Assembly: GCF_014193375.1 (NCBI RefSeq)
Contig: NZ_JACHZF010000013.1
Span: 62,001-126,000 of the forward strand
Direction: 5' to 3'
Length of the DNA stretch: 64,000 nt
From: Halomonas campaniensis
GTDB lineage: Bacteria > Pseudomonadota > Gammaproteobacteria > Pseudomonadales > Halomonadaceae
Positions 37,568 through 46,621 of this stretch are shown here, piece by piece (within the stretch, counting starts at the first letter, position 1; every line of letters starts with the position of its first letter). Both the position numbers and the translations under genes were made by a program. The notes under the pieces are model-generated. The model saw only the letters and a list, made by a program, of their open reading frames with translations, was not told the origin of the DNA and made no database searches.

Positions 37568-37587
37568 GCCGTCATGTTCATGGCCAT
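37531..37587 (-). CDS. leu operon leader peptide
   Basis: An 18-codon reading frame (MAMNMTAYDLDLRLLARS, stop TGA). Four codons are leucine, clustered in a run of seven residues, and three of these are CTA, the codon this GC-rich genome otherwise avoids. Such rare-codon leucine runs are the sensing device of leucine attenuators. No good ribosome site precedes the first ATG (37587); the ATGs at 37581 and 37575 are alternatives and a leaderless transcript is possible. It ends about 265 bases upstream of leuA. Confidence 0.7.
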   Translation of the reverse strand: MAMNMTAYDLDLRLLARS

Positions 37588-37616
37588 AGAGAATCAAGGT
37601 TGGGCGGCTTTGTCAA
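37588..37616 (-). promoter_or_regulatory. Candidate leuA leader promoter
   Basis: A perfect TTGACA (37616-37611 on the minus strand) overlaps the stop codon of the ion channel gene. At 17 bases the -10 is TTCTCT, a poor match. If this is the promoter, transcription starts near 37581, at or inside the first codons of the leader peptide. A promoter further upstream would imply that the leader is read through from the channel gene. Confidence 0.4.
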
Positions 37617-38443
37617 CTCCGGCGTTCGAGCATCCGCTCCATCCGCGAGAGCTGGTCGCGCAGTTCGCGCACGTCGTCGCGCAGGCCGTGCAGCTCCGCG
37701 GCCTCCCCCTCCCCGCTCTCCAGCTCGATGGCCAGGCTCTCCTTCTGCATCACGTCGAGCACGATGCCGATCATCATGTTGAGGAAGATGAAGGCGTTGA
37801 GGAAGATGAAGGTGAGGAAATAGATCCAGGCGTAGGGGTAGTGCTCCATGGTCGGGTAGAGCACCGCCGTGGCCCAGCTCTCGAAGGTCGCCACCTGGAA
37901 CAGCGTCAGCATCGCCAGCGAGATATTCCCCCACAGCTTCTCGTCGACGCTGGCGAACAGGAAGCTGCCGATGGCGCCGTAGATGTAGAAGATGATGAAC
38001 ATCAGCAGGGCCACGTAGCCCATGCGCGGGATCGACTTGAACAACGCGGCGATCAGCAGGCGCAGCTCGGGGATCATCGACACCAGGCGCAGCACCCGGA
38101 AGATGCGCAGCAGGCGCGCCAGCAGCACCATCTCCGAGTCGTCCATGGGGATCAGGCTGGCGGTGACGATCAGGAAGTCGAAGATGTTCCAGCCCTTGCG
38201 GAAGAAGTCCCGCAGGCGCCGCTCGGCGGCCATGCGGATCAGGATCTCCACCAGGAAGAACACCGTGACCGCCACGTCGAGCCACAGGATCCACTCCTGG
38301 AAGGGACTCACCTCCTCCTCGTAGGTCTTGGCACCGATCAGCAGCGCCGAGACCACGATGATGGTGATCACCGTCAGCTCGAAGGCCTTGTTCGAGCGCA
38401 GCCGCTCGAAGCGGTCGCGCCAGATCTCGAAGGTGTCGCTCAC
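37613..38443 (-). CDS. Bacterial voltage-gated sodium channel (NaChBac family)
   Basis: A 276-residue six-helix ion channel. S1 (21-38), S2 (52-72), S3 (83-99) and S4 (105-123) form the voltage sensor, with arginines at every third position in S4 (R110, R113, R116, R119). S5 (142-165) leads to the pore, whose filter TFESW (186-190) corresponds to the TLESW of NaChBac, selective for sodium. S6 (203-232) is followed by a charged C-terminal coiled coil (about 240-276) that tetramerises these channels. Such channels serve motility, pH and sodium homeostasis in alkaliphiles and marine bacteria. The start overlaps the serB stop codon as ATGA. Confidence 0.9.
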   Translation of the reverse strand: MSDTFEIWRDRFERLRSNKAFELTVITIIVVSALLIGAKTYEEEVSPFQEWILWLDVAVTVFFLVEILIRMAAERRLRDFFRKGWNIFDFLIVTASLIPMDDSEMVLLARLLRIFRVLRLVSMIPELRLLIAALFKSIPRMGYVALLMFIIFYIYGAIGSFLFASVDEKLWGNISLAMLTLFQVATFESWATAVLYPTMEHYPYAWIYFLTFIFLNAFIFLNMMIGIVLDVMQKESLAIELESGEGEAAELHGLRDDVRELRDQLSRMERMLERRS

Positions 38444-39669
38444 TCCCCCCGCTCCTCCAGGTCCACCTGGCGATAGCCGATCAGGTAGAGCACCGCATCG
38501 ATGCCGAGCGTCGAGATGGAGTGGCTGGCCTGGGCGCGCACCAGCGGCTTGGCGCGGAAGGCGATGCCGAGCCCCGCCGCCGCGAGCATCTTGAGGTCGT
38601 TGGCGCCGTCACCCACGGCGATGGTCTGCTCCATGGCGAGCCCCTCCCGGGCGGCGATCTCACGCAGCAGCTGCGCCTTGCGGTCGGCGTCGAGGATCGG
38701 CTCGCGCACCTCGCCGGTCACCTTGCCGTTCTCGATCACCAGCTCGTTGGCGTGGATCTCGTCGAAGCCGAGGGTCTGCTGCAGGTGGCGGGCGAAGTAG
38801 GTGAAGCCGCCGGAGAGGATGGCGGTGCGATAGCCCAGCCGCTTGAGCTGCCTCATCAGCCGCTCGACGCCGTCCATCAGCGGCAGGTCCCGGGCGATCT
38901 CGGCCAGCACCGACTCGTCGAGGCCACGGAGCTTGGCCATGCGCTCGCGGAAGCTCTGCTGGAAGTCGAGCTCGCCGCGCATGGCCCGCTCGGTGACCTC
39001 GGCCACCTCGTCATAGACGCCGTGGCGGCGGGCCAGCTCGTCGATCACCTCGGCCTGGATCAGGGTGGAGTCCATGTCGAAGCAGACCAGCCGCCGGTGC
39101 CGGCGCCAGATGGAGTCCTCCTGGAGGGCGATGTCGACGCCGTGCATGGCGCCCAGCGCCAGGGCCTTCTCGCGCAGGGCGTCGAGGTCGACCTCGTCGC
39201 CGCGCAGCCAGCACTCCACGCAGGCGCCCTGGATGCTCTGGTGGTCGCGGGGCACGCCGCCGTCCAGCGGTTCGCGGCCGGAGAGCCGGTGGATCAGCTC
39301 CACGGTGAGGCCGTGCTCGGCGGTGAGCGCCCCCACCTCGGCCAGGATGCCGGCGGGCAGGTGCGGCGCCAGCAGCGTCAGGATCAGCCGCGGCCGGCTG
39401 GCCTGGCTGCTCCAGCGCTGGTAGTCCTCGGCGCTGACCTGGATCGCCTGGACGTCGAGGCCCAGCTCGTCGCCCACGGCGGACAGCGCGGCCTCCAGGT
39501 CGCTGTCGTGGTCGAGCCCCACCAGGGCCTCCAGGGAGAGCATGTCGAAGGTCACGCTCTGGTTGATGTCCAGCAGCCGGGCGCCGCTTGCGGCCAGCGC
39601 CTTGCCCAGGCCGGCCAGCTGGCCGGGTCGAGCCGCGCCGGTGGCGCGGATCAGTATGCGTCGTGTCAT
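38440..39669 (-). CDS. serB: Phosphoserine phosphatase
   Basis: A 409-residue HAD phosphatase for the last step of serine synthesis. Two ACT-like domains occupy roughly the first 180 residues, followed by the HAD core: CFDMDSTLIQAEV with the nucleophile aspartate, ILSGGFTYF, and VGDGANDLKMLAAAGLGIAF. N-terminal ACT domains are usual in the Pseudomonas-type enzyme. It is followed without gap by the sodium channel gene (ATGA overlap), an unusual partner. Upstream lies a family B repeat and parC. Confidence 0.95.
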   Translation of the reverse strand: MTRRILIRATGAARPGQLAGLGKALAASGARLLDINQSVTFDMLSLEALVGLDHDSDLEAALSAVGDELGLDVQAIQVSAEDYQRWSSQASRPRLILTLLAPHLPAGILAEVGALTAEHGLTVELIHRLSGREPLDGGVPRDHQSIQGACVECWLRGDEVDLDALREKALALGAMHGVDIALQEDSIWRRHRRLVCFDMDSTLIQAEVIDELARRHGVYDEVAEVTERAMRGELDFQQSFRERMAKLRGLDESVLAEIARDLPLMDGVERLMRQLKRLGYRTAILSGGFTYFARHLQQTLGFDEIHANELVIENGKVTGEVREPILDADRKAQLLREIAAREGLAMEQTIAVGDGANDLKMLAAAGLGIAFRAKPLVRAQASHSISTLGIDAVLYLIGYRQVDLEERGE

Positions 39670-39699
39670 GGTTGCCTCAGGAGCTCTCTCATTTCCGCG

Positions 39700-39808
39700 G
39701 CTGACCCGGTGACAGGCCTTCGAGGAGGCGCTGTGAACCCTTCCCTGGGCGCTACCGACGCCATCCCTGGCGTAGGACCTCCTCTACGACCTGCCTCCGG
39801 CGCCGCGG
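39700..39808. repeat. Family B 3'-end repeat, copy 1
   Basis: A roughly 110-base element containing CCATCCCTGG-like direct repeats separated by GGCGCTACC. Read on the minus strand it begins GGCGCCGGAGGCAGG about ten bases after the parC stop codon. It is very similar to the copies at 42133, 48407 and 53292. Confidence 0.85.
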
Positions 39809-39818
39809 AACCATCTTG

Positions 39819-42083
39819 TCAGGTGTCGCCGTTCAACGCTTCCAACCTGTCGACCTTCTGCAGGCCGCGGGGCAGCTTGCTGCCGCGCCGGCCGCGCTCG
39901 CCACGATAGTAATCCAGGTCGGCGGCCTTGAGGGTCAGGTGGCGCTTGCCGGCATGGATCACCAGGCTGGCGCCCGCCGGCAGCACCACCAGGTCGCGGA
40001 CGAACTCCTCGCGCCGTGCCGCCCGGGCGCCGGGAATGTCGATCATCTTGTTGCCCTTGCCCTTGGCCATCTCGGGCAGCTGCTCGAGGGGGAAGAGCAG
40101 CAGGCGTCCCTCGTTGGAGACCGCCGCCACGCAGACGCCCTCGGGGGTGTCGGGGACCCGGCAGGGGGGCAGCACGTTGCAGCCCTTGGGCACGCTGAGC
40201 ACCCCCTTGCCGGACTTGTTCTTGCCGACCAGCTCCTCGAGCCGGGCGACGAAGCCGTAGCCGCCGTCGGAGGCGAGCAGGAAGCGCGACGCCGGCGGCG
40301 CCAGCATGACGCCGGCCATATGGGCGCCGGCCACCACGTTGACGCGGCTGGTCACCGGCTCGCCCTGCCCCCGGGCGCTGGGCAGGTTGTGGGCCTGCAG
40401 GGTGTAGGCACGGCCGGTGTCGTCGAGCAGCACCAGGGGCTGGTTGGTCTTGCCCCGGGCGGCGAGATGGAACCGGTCGCCGGCCTTGTAGGAGAGCCCC
40501 GCCGGGTCGATCTCGTGCCCCTTGGCACTGCGGATCCAGCCCTTCTCGGAGAGCACCACGGTGACCGGGTCCGCCCCCACCAGCTCCACCTCGGAGAGCG
40601 CGCGCGCTTCCTCGCGTTCGACGATGGGCGAGCGGCGCGGGTCGCCGTGGGCCTCGGCGGCGGCGCGCAGCTCCTCCTCGATCAGGTCGGTGAGCTTGGC
40701 CTCGTTGCCGAGCAGCTCCTGGAGCCGCTTGCGCTCGGCCTCGAGCTCCTCCTGCTCGCCGCGGATCTTCATCTCCTCGAGCCTCGCCAGGTGGCGCAGG
40801 CGCAGCTCGAGGATCGCCTCGGCCTGGCGGTCGGAGAGTCCGAAGGCCGCCATCAGGGCGGGCTTGGGCTCCTCCTCCTCGCGGATGATGCGGATCACCT
40901 CGTCGATATTGAGGTAGGCGATCAGCAGCCCCTCGAGGAGGTGCAGGCGGTCCTCGACCTTGCCCAGGCGGTGCTCCAGGCGGCGGCGCACGGTGCTGCG
41001 CCGGAAGCGCAGCCACTCGCCGAGCAGGTCGGGCAGCGGCATCACCCGCGGCCGGCCGTCCAGGCCGATCACGTTCATGTTGACGCGGATGTTCTTCTCG
41101 AGGTCGGTGGTGGCGAACAGGTGCGCCATCAGCGCCTCGATGTCGACGCGGTTGGAGCGCGGTTCGATCACCAGCCGGGTCGGTTCCTCGTGGGTCGACT
41201 CGTCGCGCAGGTCCGCCACCATGGGCAGCTTCTTGGCCTGCATCTGGGCGGCGATCTGCTCGAGGATCTTGGCCCCGCTGACCTGGTAGGGCAGCGCGGT
41301 GACCACGATGCTGCCCTCCTCCATCACGTAGCGGGCGCGCAGCTTCACCGAGCCGCGACCGCTCTCGTAGAGCTTCCGCAGGTCGGCGCGGGAGGTGATG
41401 ATCTCGGCCTCGCTGGGAAAGTCCGGCGCCGGCAGGTGCTGGACCAGGTCGGCGGTGGTGGCCTCGGGGTGGCGCAGCAGGTGGCAGGTGGCCTCGACCA
41501 CCTCGCCCACGTTGTGGGGCGGGATGTCGGTGGCCATGCCCACGGCGATGCCGGTGCCGCCGTTGAGCAGCACGTGGGGCAGCCGCGCCGGCAGCACCAC
41601 CGGCTCGTTCATGGTGCCGTCGAAGTTGGGGGTCCAGTCCACGGTGCCCTGGCCCAGCTCGGCGAGCAGCACCTCGGCGAACTTCGACAGTCGCGCCTCG
41701 GTGTAGCGCATGGCGGCGAAGGACTTGGGATCGTCGGGGCTGCCCCAGTTGCCCTGGCCGTCCACCAGCGGGTAGCGGTAGCTGAAGGGCTGGGCCATCA
41801 GCACCATCGCCTCGTAGCAGGCGCTGTCGCCGTGGGGGTGGAACTTGCCCAGCACGTCGCCCACGGTGCGCGCCGACTTCTTGTACTTGGCGTTGGCACC
41901 CAGCGCCAGCTCGCGCATGGCGTAGACGATGCGCCGCTGCACCGGCTTCATGCCGTCGCCGATATGGGGCAGCGCCCGGTCGAGGATGACGTACATCGAG
42001 TAGTCGAGGTACGCCTTCTCGGTGTATTCGCGCAGCGAGAGGCGCTCGACGTCGCCCTCCGCCACCTGGATATCCATGCTCAT
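39819..42083 (-). CDS. parC: DNA topoisomerase IV subunit A
   Basis: A 754-residue type IIA topoisomerase subunit that separates linked daughter chromosomes. The winged-helix domain includes the quinolone-determining [12 protein letters not shown] segment with the usual serine, the catalytic tyrosine lies in [11 protein letters not shown], and the C-terminal part forms a beta-pinwheel. The S and E residues at the quinolone positions are wild-type. Length equals E. coli ParC (752). It lies downstream of parE on the same strand with a family B repeat between. Confidence 0.97.
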   Translation of the reverse strand: MSMDIQVAEGDVERLSLREYTEKAYLDYSMYVILDRALPHIGDGMKPVQRRIVYAMRELALGANAKYKKSARTVGDVLGKFHPHGDSACYEAMVLMAQPFSYRYPLVDGQGNWGSPDDPKSFAAMRYTEARLSKFAEVLLAELGQGTVDWTPNFDGTMNEPVVLPARLPHVLLNGGTGIAVGMATDIPPHNVGEVVEATCHLLRHPEATTADLVQHLPAPDFPSEAEIITSRADLRKLYESGRGSVKLRARYVMEEGSIVVTALPYQVSGAKILEQIAAQMQAKKLPMVADLRDESTHEEPTRLVIEPRSNRVDIEALMAHLFATTDLEKNIRVNMNVIGLDGRPRVMPLPDLLGEWLRFRRSTVRRRLEHRLGKVEDRLHLLEGLLIAYLNIDEVIRIIREEEEPKPALMAAFGLSDRQAEAILELRLRHLARLEEMKIRGEQEELEAERKRLQELLGNEAKLTDLIEEELRAAAEAHGDPRRSPIVEREEARALSEVELVGADPVTVVLSEKGWIRSAKGHEIDPAGLSYKAGDRFHLAARGKTNQPLVLLDDTGRAYTLQAHNLPSARGQGEPVTSRVNVVAGAHMAGVMLAPPASRFLLASDGGYGFVARLEELVGKNKSGKGVLSVPKGCNVLPPCRVPDTPEGVCVAAVSNEGRLLLFPLEQLPEMAKGKGNKMIDIPGARAARREEFVRDLVVLPAGASLVIHAGKRHLTLKAADLDYYRGERGRRGSKLPRGLQKVDRLEALNGDT

Positions 42084-42132
42084 ACGGTATGCCCCTGGTC
42101 AGGGTGTCCAAAATCGTTGGCTGTATTCCCTC

Positions 42133-42243
42133 GCGGCTGATCCGGCGACAGGCCATCGGGGAGGCGCTGTGAACCCATCCCTGGGCGCTACCGATGCCAT
42201 CCCTGGCATAGGACCTCCCCTCCGACCTGTCCCCGGCGCCGCT
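42133..42243. repeat. Family B 3'-end repeat, copy 2
   Basis: Read on the minus strand it begins GGCGCCGGGGACAGGTC about 35 bases after the parE stop codon and ends about 50 bases before parC. Nearly identical to the other three copies over about 100 bases. Confidence 0.88.
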
Positions 42244-42275
42244 CGCCCTTGGCGCTTGTGGCGTGGCGCTCGGCG

Positions 42276-44156
42276 CTATACCTCTATGTCAGCGAGGTTG
42301 CCGTAGTCCTCGAGCCAGCTCTTGCGGTCGGAGGCACGCTTCTTGGCCAGCAGCATGTCCATCATCTCCATGGTGCCGTCGCCCACCTCGCGGGTGAGCT
42401 GCACCAGCCGGCGGGTCTCCACCGCCATGGTGGTCTCGCGCAGCTGCAGCGGGCTCATCTCGCCCAGGCCCTTGAAGCGCTGCACGTTCACGGTGCCGCG
42501 CTTGCCCTCGAGCCGGCGCAGGATCGCCGCCTTCTCGCTCTCGTCCAGGGCATAGAAGACCTCCTTGCCGAGGTCGATGCGGTAGAGCGGCGGCATCGCC
42601 ACGTAGACATGGCCGGCATCCACCAGCGCCGGGAAGTGGCGCACGAAGAGCGCGCAGAGCAGCGTGGCGATGTGCAGGCCGTCGGAGTCGGCATCGGCGA
42701 GGATGCAGATCTTGTGGTAGCGCAGCTTGGAGAGGTCGTCACTGCCCGGGTCCATGCCGACGGCCACGGCGATGTCGTGGACCTCCTGGGAGCCGTAGAT
42801 GTCGTGGGACTCCACCTCCCAGGTGTTGAGGATCTTGCCGCGCAGCGGCAGGATCGCCTGGCTCTCGCGGTTGCGCGCCTGCTTGGCGCTGCCGCCGGCG
42901 GAGTCGCCCTCCACCAGGAAGAGCTCGCTCGTCGCCGGGTCCTGGCCGGAGCAGTCGGCCAGCTTGCCGGGCAGCGCGGGGCCGGAGGTGACCTTCTTGC
43001 GGGCCACCTTCCTGGCGCTCTTCTGGCGGCGCTGGGCGGCGTTGATCACCAGCTCGGCAAGGGCCTCGGCCTGGTCCACGTGGTGGTTGAGCCACAGCGA
43101 GAAGGCGTCCTTGACCACCCCGGAGACGAAGCCCGCCACGGTGCGCGACGACAGGCGCTCCTTGGTCTGGCCGGCGAACTGGGGGTCGAGCATCTTCACC
43201 GAGAGCACGTAGCTGACCCGCTCCCAGAGGTCCTCGGCGGTGAGCTTGACCCCACGCGGCAGCAGGCTTCGGTATTCGCAGAACTCGCGCAGCGCCTCGA
43301 GCAGGCCGGCGCGCAGGCCGTTGACGTGGGTGCCGCCCTGGGGCGTGGGAATCAGGTTGACGTAGCTCTCCATCAGCGGCTCACCGCCCTCGGGCAGCCA
43401 CTGGATCGCCCAGTCGCAGGCCTGCTCGTCGTCGGCGAAGTGGCCGACGAAGGGCGACGGGGGCAGCACCTCATAGCCGTCGGTGGCCTGGGCCAGGTAG
43501 TCGCGCAGGCCATCCTCGTACTCCCAGGCGCTCTCGGCGCCATCGGGTTCGACCAGCACCACCCTGAGGCCCGGACAGAGCACCGCCTTGGCCCGCAGCA
43601 GGTGCTTGAGCCGCGGCAGCGACAGCCGGGGGCTGTCGAAGTAGCTCGCCTCGGGCCAGAAGCGCAGCACCGTGCCGGTGTTGCGCTTGCCCACGCTGCC
43701 GATCACCGAGAGCTGGGAGGCGGGCTCGCCGTGCTCGAAGGCGATGGCGTGGCGGCTGCCGTCGCGCAGCACCTCCACCTCGAGGCGCCGCGAGAGGGCA
43801 TTGACCACCGAGACGCCCACGCCGTGCAGCCCCCCCGAGAACTGGTAGCTGGCGTTGGAGAACTTGCCGCCGGCGTGGAGCCGGGTGAGGATCAGCTCCA
43901 CCCCGGAGACGCCGTGCTCGGGATGGATGTCGATGGGCATGCCGCGGCCGTCGTCGGCCACCTCGATGCCGCCATCCTCGAACAGCCGCACGGTGATCTG
44001 GCTGGCATGGCCGGCCAGCGCCTCGTCGACGCTGTTGTCGACCACCTCCTGGACCAGGTGGTTGGGGCGGCTGGTGTCGGTGTACATGCCCGGGCGCTTG
44101 CGCACCGGCTCCAGGCCGGAAAGCACCTCGATCGAGCTGGCACTGTATTGCGTCAT
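42276..44156 (-). CDS. parE: DNA topoisomerase IV subunit B
   Basis: A 626-residue ATPase subunit of topoisomerase IV. The GHKL domain has VVDNSVDEALAGH, DDGRGMPIDIHPEHGVSGVELILTRLHAGGKF and SGGLHGVGVSVVNALS; the TOPRIM domain has VEGDSAGGSAKQ and LADADSDGLHI. It ends NLADIEV. The MDPGSDD insertion typical of ParE is present. It is followed by parC and preceded by the esterase yqiA, as in E. coli. Confidence 0.97.
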   Translation of the reverse strand: MTQYSASSIEVLSGLEPVRKRPGMYTDTSRPNHLVQEVVDNSVDEALAGHASQITVRLFEDGGIEVADDGRGMPIDIHPEHGVSGVELILTRLHAGGKFSNASYQFSGGLHGVGVSVVNALSRRLEVEVLRDGSRHAIAFEHGEPASQLSVIGSVGKRNTGTVLRFWPEASYFDSPRLSLPRLKHLLRAKAVLCPGLRVVLVEPDGAESAWEYEDGLRDYLAQATDGYEVLPPSPFVGHFADDEQACDWAIQWLPEGGEPLMESYVNLIPTPQGGTHVNGLRAGLLEALREFCEYRSLLPRGVKLTAEDLWERVSYVLSVKMLDPQFAGQTKERLSSRTVAGFVSGVVKDAFSLWLNHHVDQAEALAELVINAAQRRQKSARKVARKKVTSGPALPGKLADCSGQDPATSELFLVEGDSAGGSAKQARNRESQAILPLRGKILNTWEVESHDIYGSQEVHDIAVAVGMDPGSDDLSKLRYHKICILADADSDGLHIATLLCALFVRHFPALVDAGHVYVAMPPLYRIDLGKEVFYALDESEKAAILRRLEGKRGTVNVQRFKGLGEMSPLQLRETTMAVETRRLVQLTREVGDGTMEMMDMLLAKKRASDRKSWLEDYGNLADIEV

Positions 44157-44198
44157 GTGTCGTCCGGTTCCTTGTGTTGGCTGGCCTGCCGGCGGCAG

Positions 44199-44834
44199 TC
44201 AGGGGCTTGCCGCCACCCCCGCGAGGCGGCCCGCGGCCAGCGCATGGCCGCCGTGGGCCAGGATCGCCGGCAGGTGGTCGGCCAGCACGTCGAAGGCGTG
44301 ATCGGCCCGCGGATGCAGGATCGTGCGCGCCCCGCGGTAGAGGGCAAAGGCATCGCCCGGGTCGAGCACCTCGTCGGCCGTCCCCAGCAGCAGCAGGTAG
44401 CGCCACGGCGTCACCGTCGCCGGCGTCAGCGCCTCGAGCTCGGCCAGGTGCGCCTCCCCGACGGTGAAGCGCTCGCCGGTATAGTCGTTGACGAAGGCCT
44501 CGTCGACCCAGTCGGTCACCAGCCGGGCCGGCGCCACCGCGGGGTTGATCAGCACCCCGCGCAGGCCGTGCCGCTCGGCCAGGCAGGTGGCCAGGAAGCC
44601 GCCCATGGAGCTGCCCGCCACCAGCGGCTCGGGACCGAGCTCGGCCAGGCGCGCCTCGGCCAGGGCCAGCGCCGCCCGCGGCCGGTGAGGCAGCTGTGGC
44701 GTCACGCAGGGCAGGTCCAGCGCCGCGCAGGCCCGACGCACCAGGGCCGCCTTGGGCGACCCCTCGCCGCTGTTGAAGCCGTGCAGATAGAGCACGCCGC
44801 TGGCCGGCCGTATCGCCGGGGCGGCGCTCAGCAT
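44199..44834 (-). CDS. yqiA: YqiA-like alpha/beta-hydrolase (esterase)
   Basis: A 211-residue UPF0227-type esterase. The oxyanion segment YLHGFNSG follows the N-terminal strand, the nucleophile elbow is GSSMGGF, and a C-terminal histidine in HPRADHAFD completes the triad with the aspartate of GTADEVLDPGD. E. coli YqiA prefers short-chain esters; the natural substrate is unknown. It sits 42 bases upstream of parE on the same strand, the conserved place. Confidence 0.9.
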   Translation of the reverse strand: MLSAAPAIRPASGVLYLHGFNSGEGSPKAALVRRACAALDLPCVTPQLPHRPRAALALAEARLAELGPEPLVAGSSMGGFLATCLAERHGLRGVLINPAVAPARLVTDWVDEAFVNDYTGERFTVGEAHLAELEALTPATVTPWRYLLLLGTADEVLDPGDAFALYRGARTILHPRADHAFDVLADHLPAILAHGGHALAAGRLAGVAASP

Positions 44835-44865
44835 ACCGCAACCCCTGTATGCACAGCCAGTAGCA

Positions 44866-46536
44866 TTACAGTGCCCGTTCGGCGGACCAGACCGCCTCGA
44901 TCAGCGCCCGGGTCGAGTCGTCCATGGCGTCGAGGCCCTCGTGGCTCTCGAGGATGCGCTGGGTCTCGCCGGCGATCTTCTTGCCCAGTTCCACGCCCCA
45001 CTGGTCGAAGGGGTTGATCTCCCAGATCGTCGCCTGGGCGAACACCTTGTGCTCGTAGAGGGCGATCAGCGCGCCGAGGGTCGAGGGCGTCAGGCGGTCC
45101 AGCAGCAGGGTGCTGGAGGGCTGGTTGCCCCGGTAGCGCTTGTGGCCGGGCCGTGGCCCCTCGTCGTCGATGGCGTCGTCGCCGAGCATCAGCACCCGGG
45201 ACTGGGCGAAGCAGTTGGCGAGCGTCAGGCGATGCTGGCCCATCAGGTGGTCGCGGGTGGCCTCGTCGGCCACGTCATCGTAGCGCACCAGGGGAGCGAT
45301 GAAGTCGCACTCCACCGCCTGGGTGCCCTGGTGGAGCAGCTGGTAGAAGGCGTGCTGGGCGTTGGGACCCAGCTGGCCCCACAGCACCGGGCAGGTGGAG
45401 TAGCCCACCTCGCGGCCGTCATGGGTCACCGACTTGCCGTTGGACTCCATCTCGAGCTGCTCGAGGTAGGCGGCGAAATACTCCAGGCGGCCGTCGTAGG
45501 GCAGGATGGAGTGGGCGCGGATATCCAGGAAGTTGACGTTCCAGATCCCCGCCAGCGCCAGCAGCACCGGCAGGTTGTCGGACAGCGGCGCCTCGCGGAA
45601 GTGGCGATCCATGGCATGGGCCCCGGCCAGCAGTGCGCGGAAGTGGTCCATGCCGACCACCAGAGCGATGGGCAGGCCGATGCCGCCCCACAGCGAATAG
45701 CGGCCGCCCACCCACTCCCAGAACTCGAGCTGGTGGGCAGGCGCGATGCCCCATTCGTCCATCTTCTCGGGGCTCGCCGAGACGCCGATGAAGTGCTGGC
45801 GCATCACCAGCTCGGCGTCGACCCCCTCCTCGCCTTCCAGGCGGGCCATCAGCCAGTCGCGGGCGGTGCGGGCGTTGGAGAGGGTGTCGATGGTGGTGAA
45901 GGACTTCGAGGAGAGCACGAACAGCGTGGTCTCGGGGTTGAGCCGCGCCAGGTAGTCGGCGAGCTGGGAGCCGTCCATGGTGGAGGCGAAGTGCACCTCG
46001 ATGCGGTGCACGTCGTCCGGCCGATAGTCGGCCAGGGCATGGGTGACCATCAGCGGCCCGAGGTCCGAGCCGCCGACGCCCAGGTTGACCACGTGGCGGA
46101 TCGCCCTGCCGGTGGCACCGCGCCACTGGCCGGCATGGAAGCGCTCGACCATGGTGGCCATGTGGTCGAGGGTACGGTGAACGGCGGGTACCACGTCCTC
46201 GCCTTCCACCACCAGCGAGGCATCCGCCGGCAGGCGCAGCGCGGTATGCAGCGCCGGGCGGTCCTCGCTGCGATTGACCCGCTCGCCATCCAGCAGGGCC
46301 GTGATCGCCTCGGGCAGCCTCGCCTCCCGGGCCAGCGCCAGCAGCAGGTCCAGGGTCTCGGCGGACCAGCGCTGCTTGGAGAGGTCCAGGGTGAGCCCGG
46401 CGGCGTGGCGGGTGTAGGCGGCGTGGCGGCCGGTCTCGCCGGCAAACAGCTCGCGCAGGTGGGTCTCGCGCATGTCCTGTGCATGAGACGCCAGGGCGCA
46501 CCAGGCGTCGCGCTGATCGATCGGTGTGGTGGGCAT
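44866..46536 (-). CDS. pgi: Glucose-6-phosphate isomerase
   Basis: A 556-residue enzyme interconverting glucose-6-phosphate and fructose-6-phosphate. Signature segments are VVNLGVGGSDLGP, FVLSSKSFTTIDT, GGRYSLWGGIGLPIAL and the C-terminal QWGVELGKKIA with the catalytic lysine. Length is normal (E. coli 549). An AAGGAGG ribosome site precedes ATG 46536, which decides the start over an upstream in-frame ATG. It diverges from cmoA across 85 bases. The enzyme also feeds glucose-1-phosphate/UDP-glucose synthesis used by Ugd. Confidence 0.97.
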   Translation of the reverse strand: MPTTPIDQRDAWCALASHAQDMRETHLRELFAGETGRHAAYTRHAAGLTLDLSKQRWSAETLDLLLALAREARLPEAITALLDGERVNRSEDRPALHTALRLPADASLVVEGEDVVPAVHRTLDHMATMVERFHAGQWRGATGRAIRHVVNLGVGGSDLGPLMVTHALADYRPDDVHRIEVHFASTMDGSQLADYLARLNPETTLFVLSSKSFTTIDTLSNARTARDWLMARLEGEEGVDAELVMRQHFIGVSASPEKMDEWGIAPAHQLEFWEWVGGRYSLWGGIGLPIALVVGMDHFRALLAGAHAMDRHFREAPLSDNLPVLLALAGIWNVNFLDIRAHSILPYDGRLEYFAAYLEQLEMESNGKSVTHDGREVGYSTCPVLWGQLGPNAQHAFYQLLHQGTQAVECDFIAPLVRYDDVADEATRDHLMGQHRLTLANCFAQSRVLMLGDDAIDDEGPRPGHKRYRGNQPSSTLLLDRLTPSTLGALIALYEHKVFAQATIWEINPFDQWGVELGKKIAGETQRILESHEGLDAMDDSTRALIEAVWSAERAL

Positions 46537-46621
46537 GGTTTCCTCCTTGACATCCTGTCGTGCAGCCGGGGCGGTCGAAGCGTAGAATGTCGGCCTTTTC
46601 CGCATGATTCCGGCTTGGCCC

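Noticed and set aside
37313..37597. 94-residue minus-strand frame across the leuA leader
   Set aside because: Its translation has no family resemblance and runs through the attenuator hairpins; the leader peptide in another frame explains the region better.
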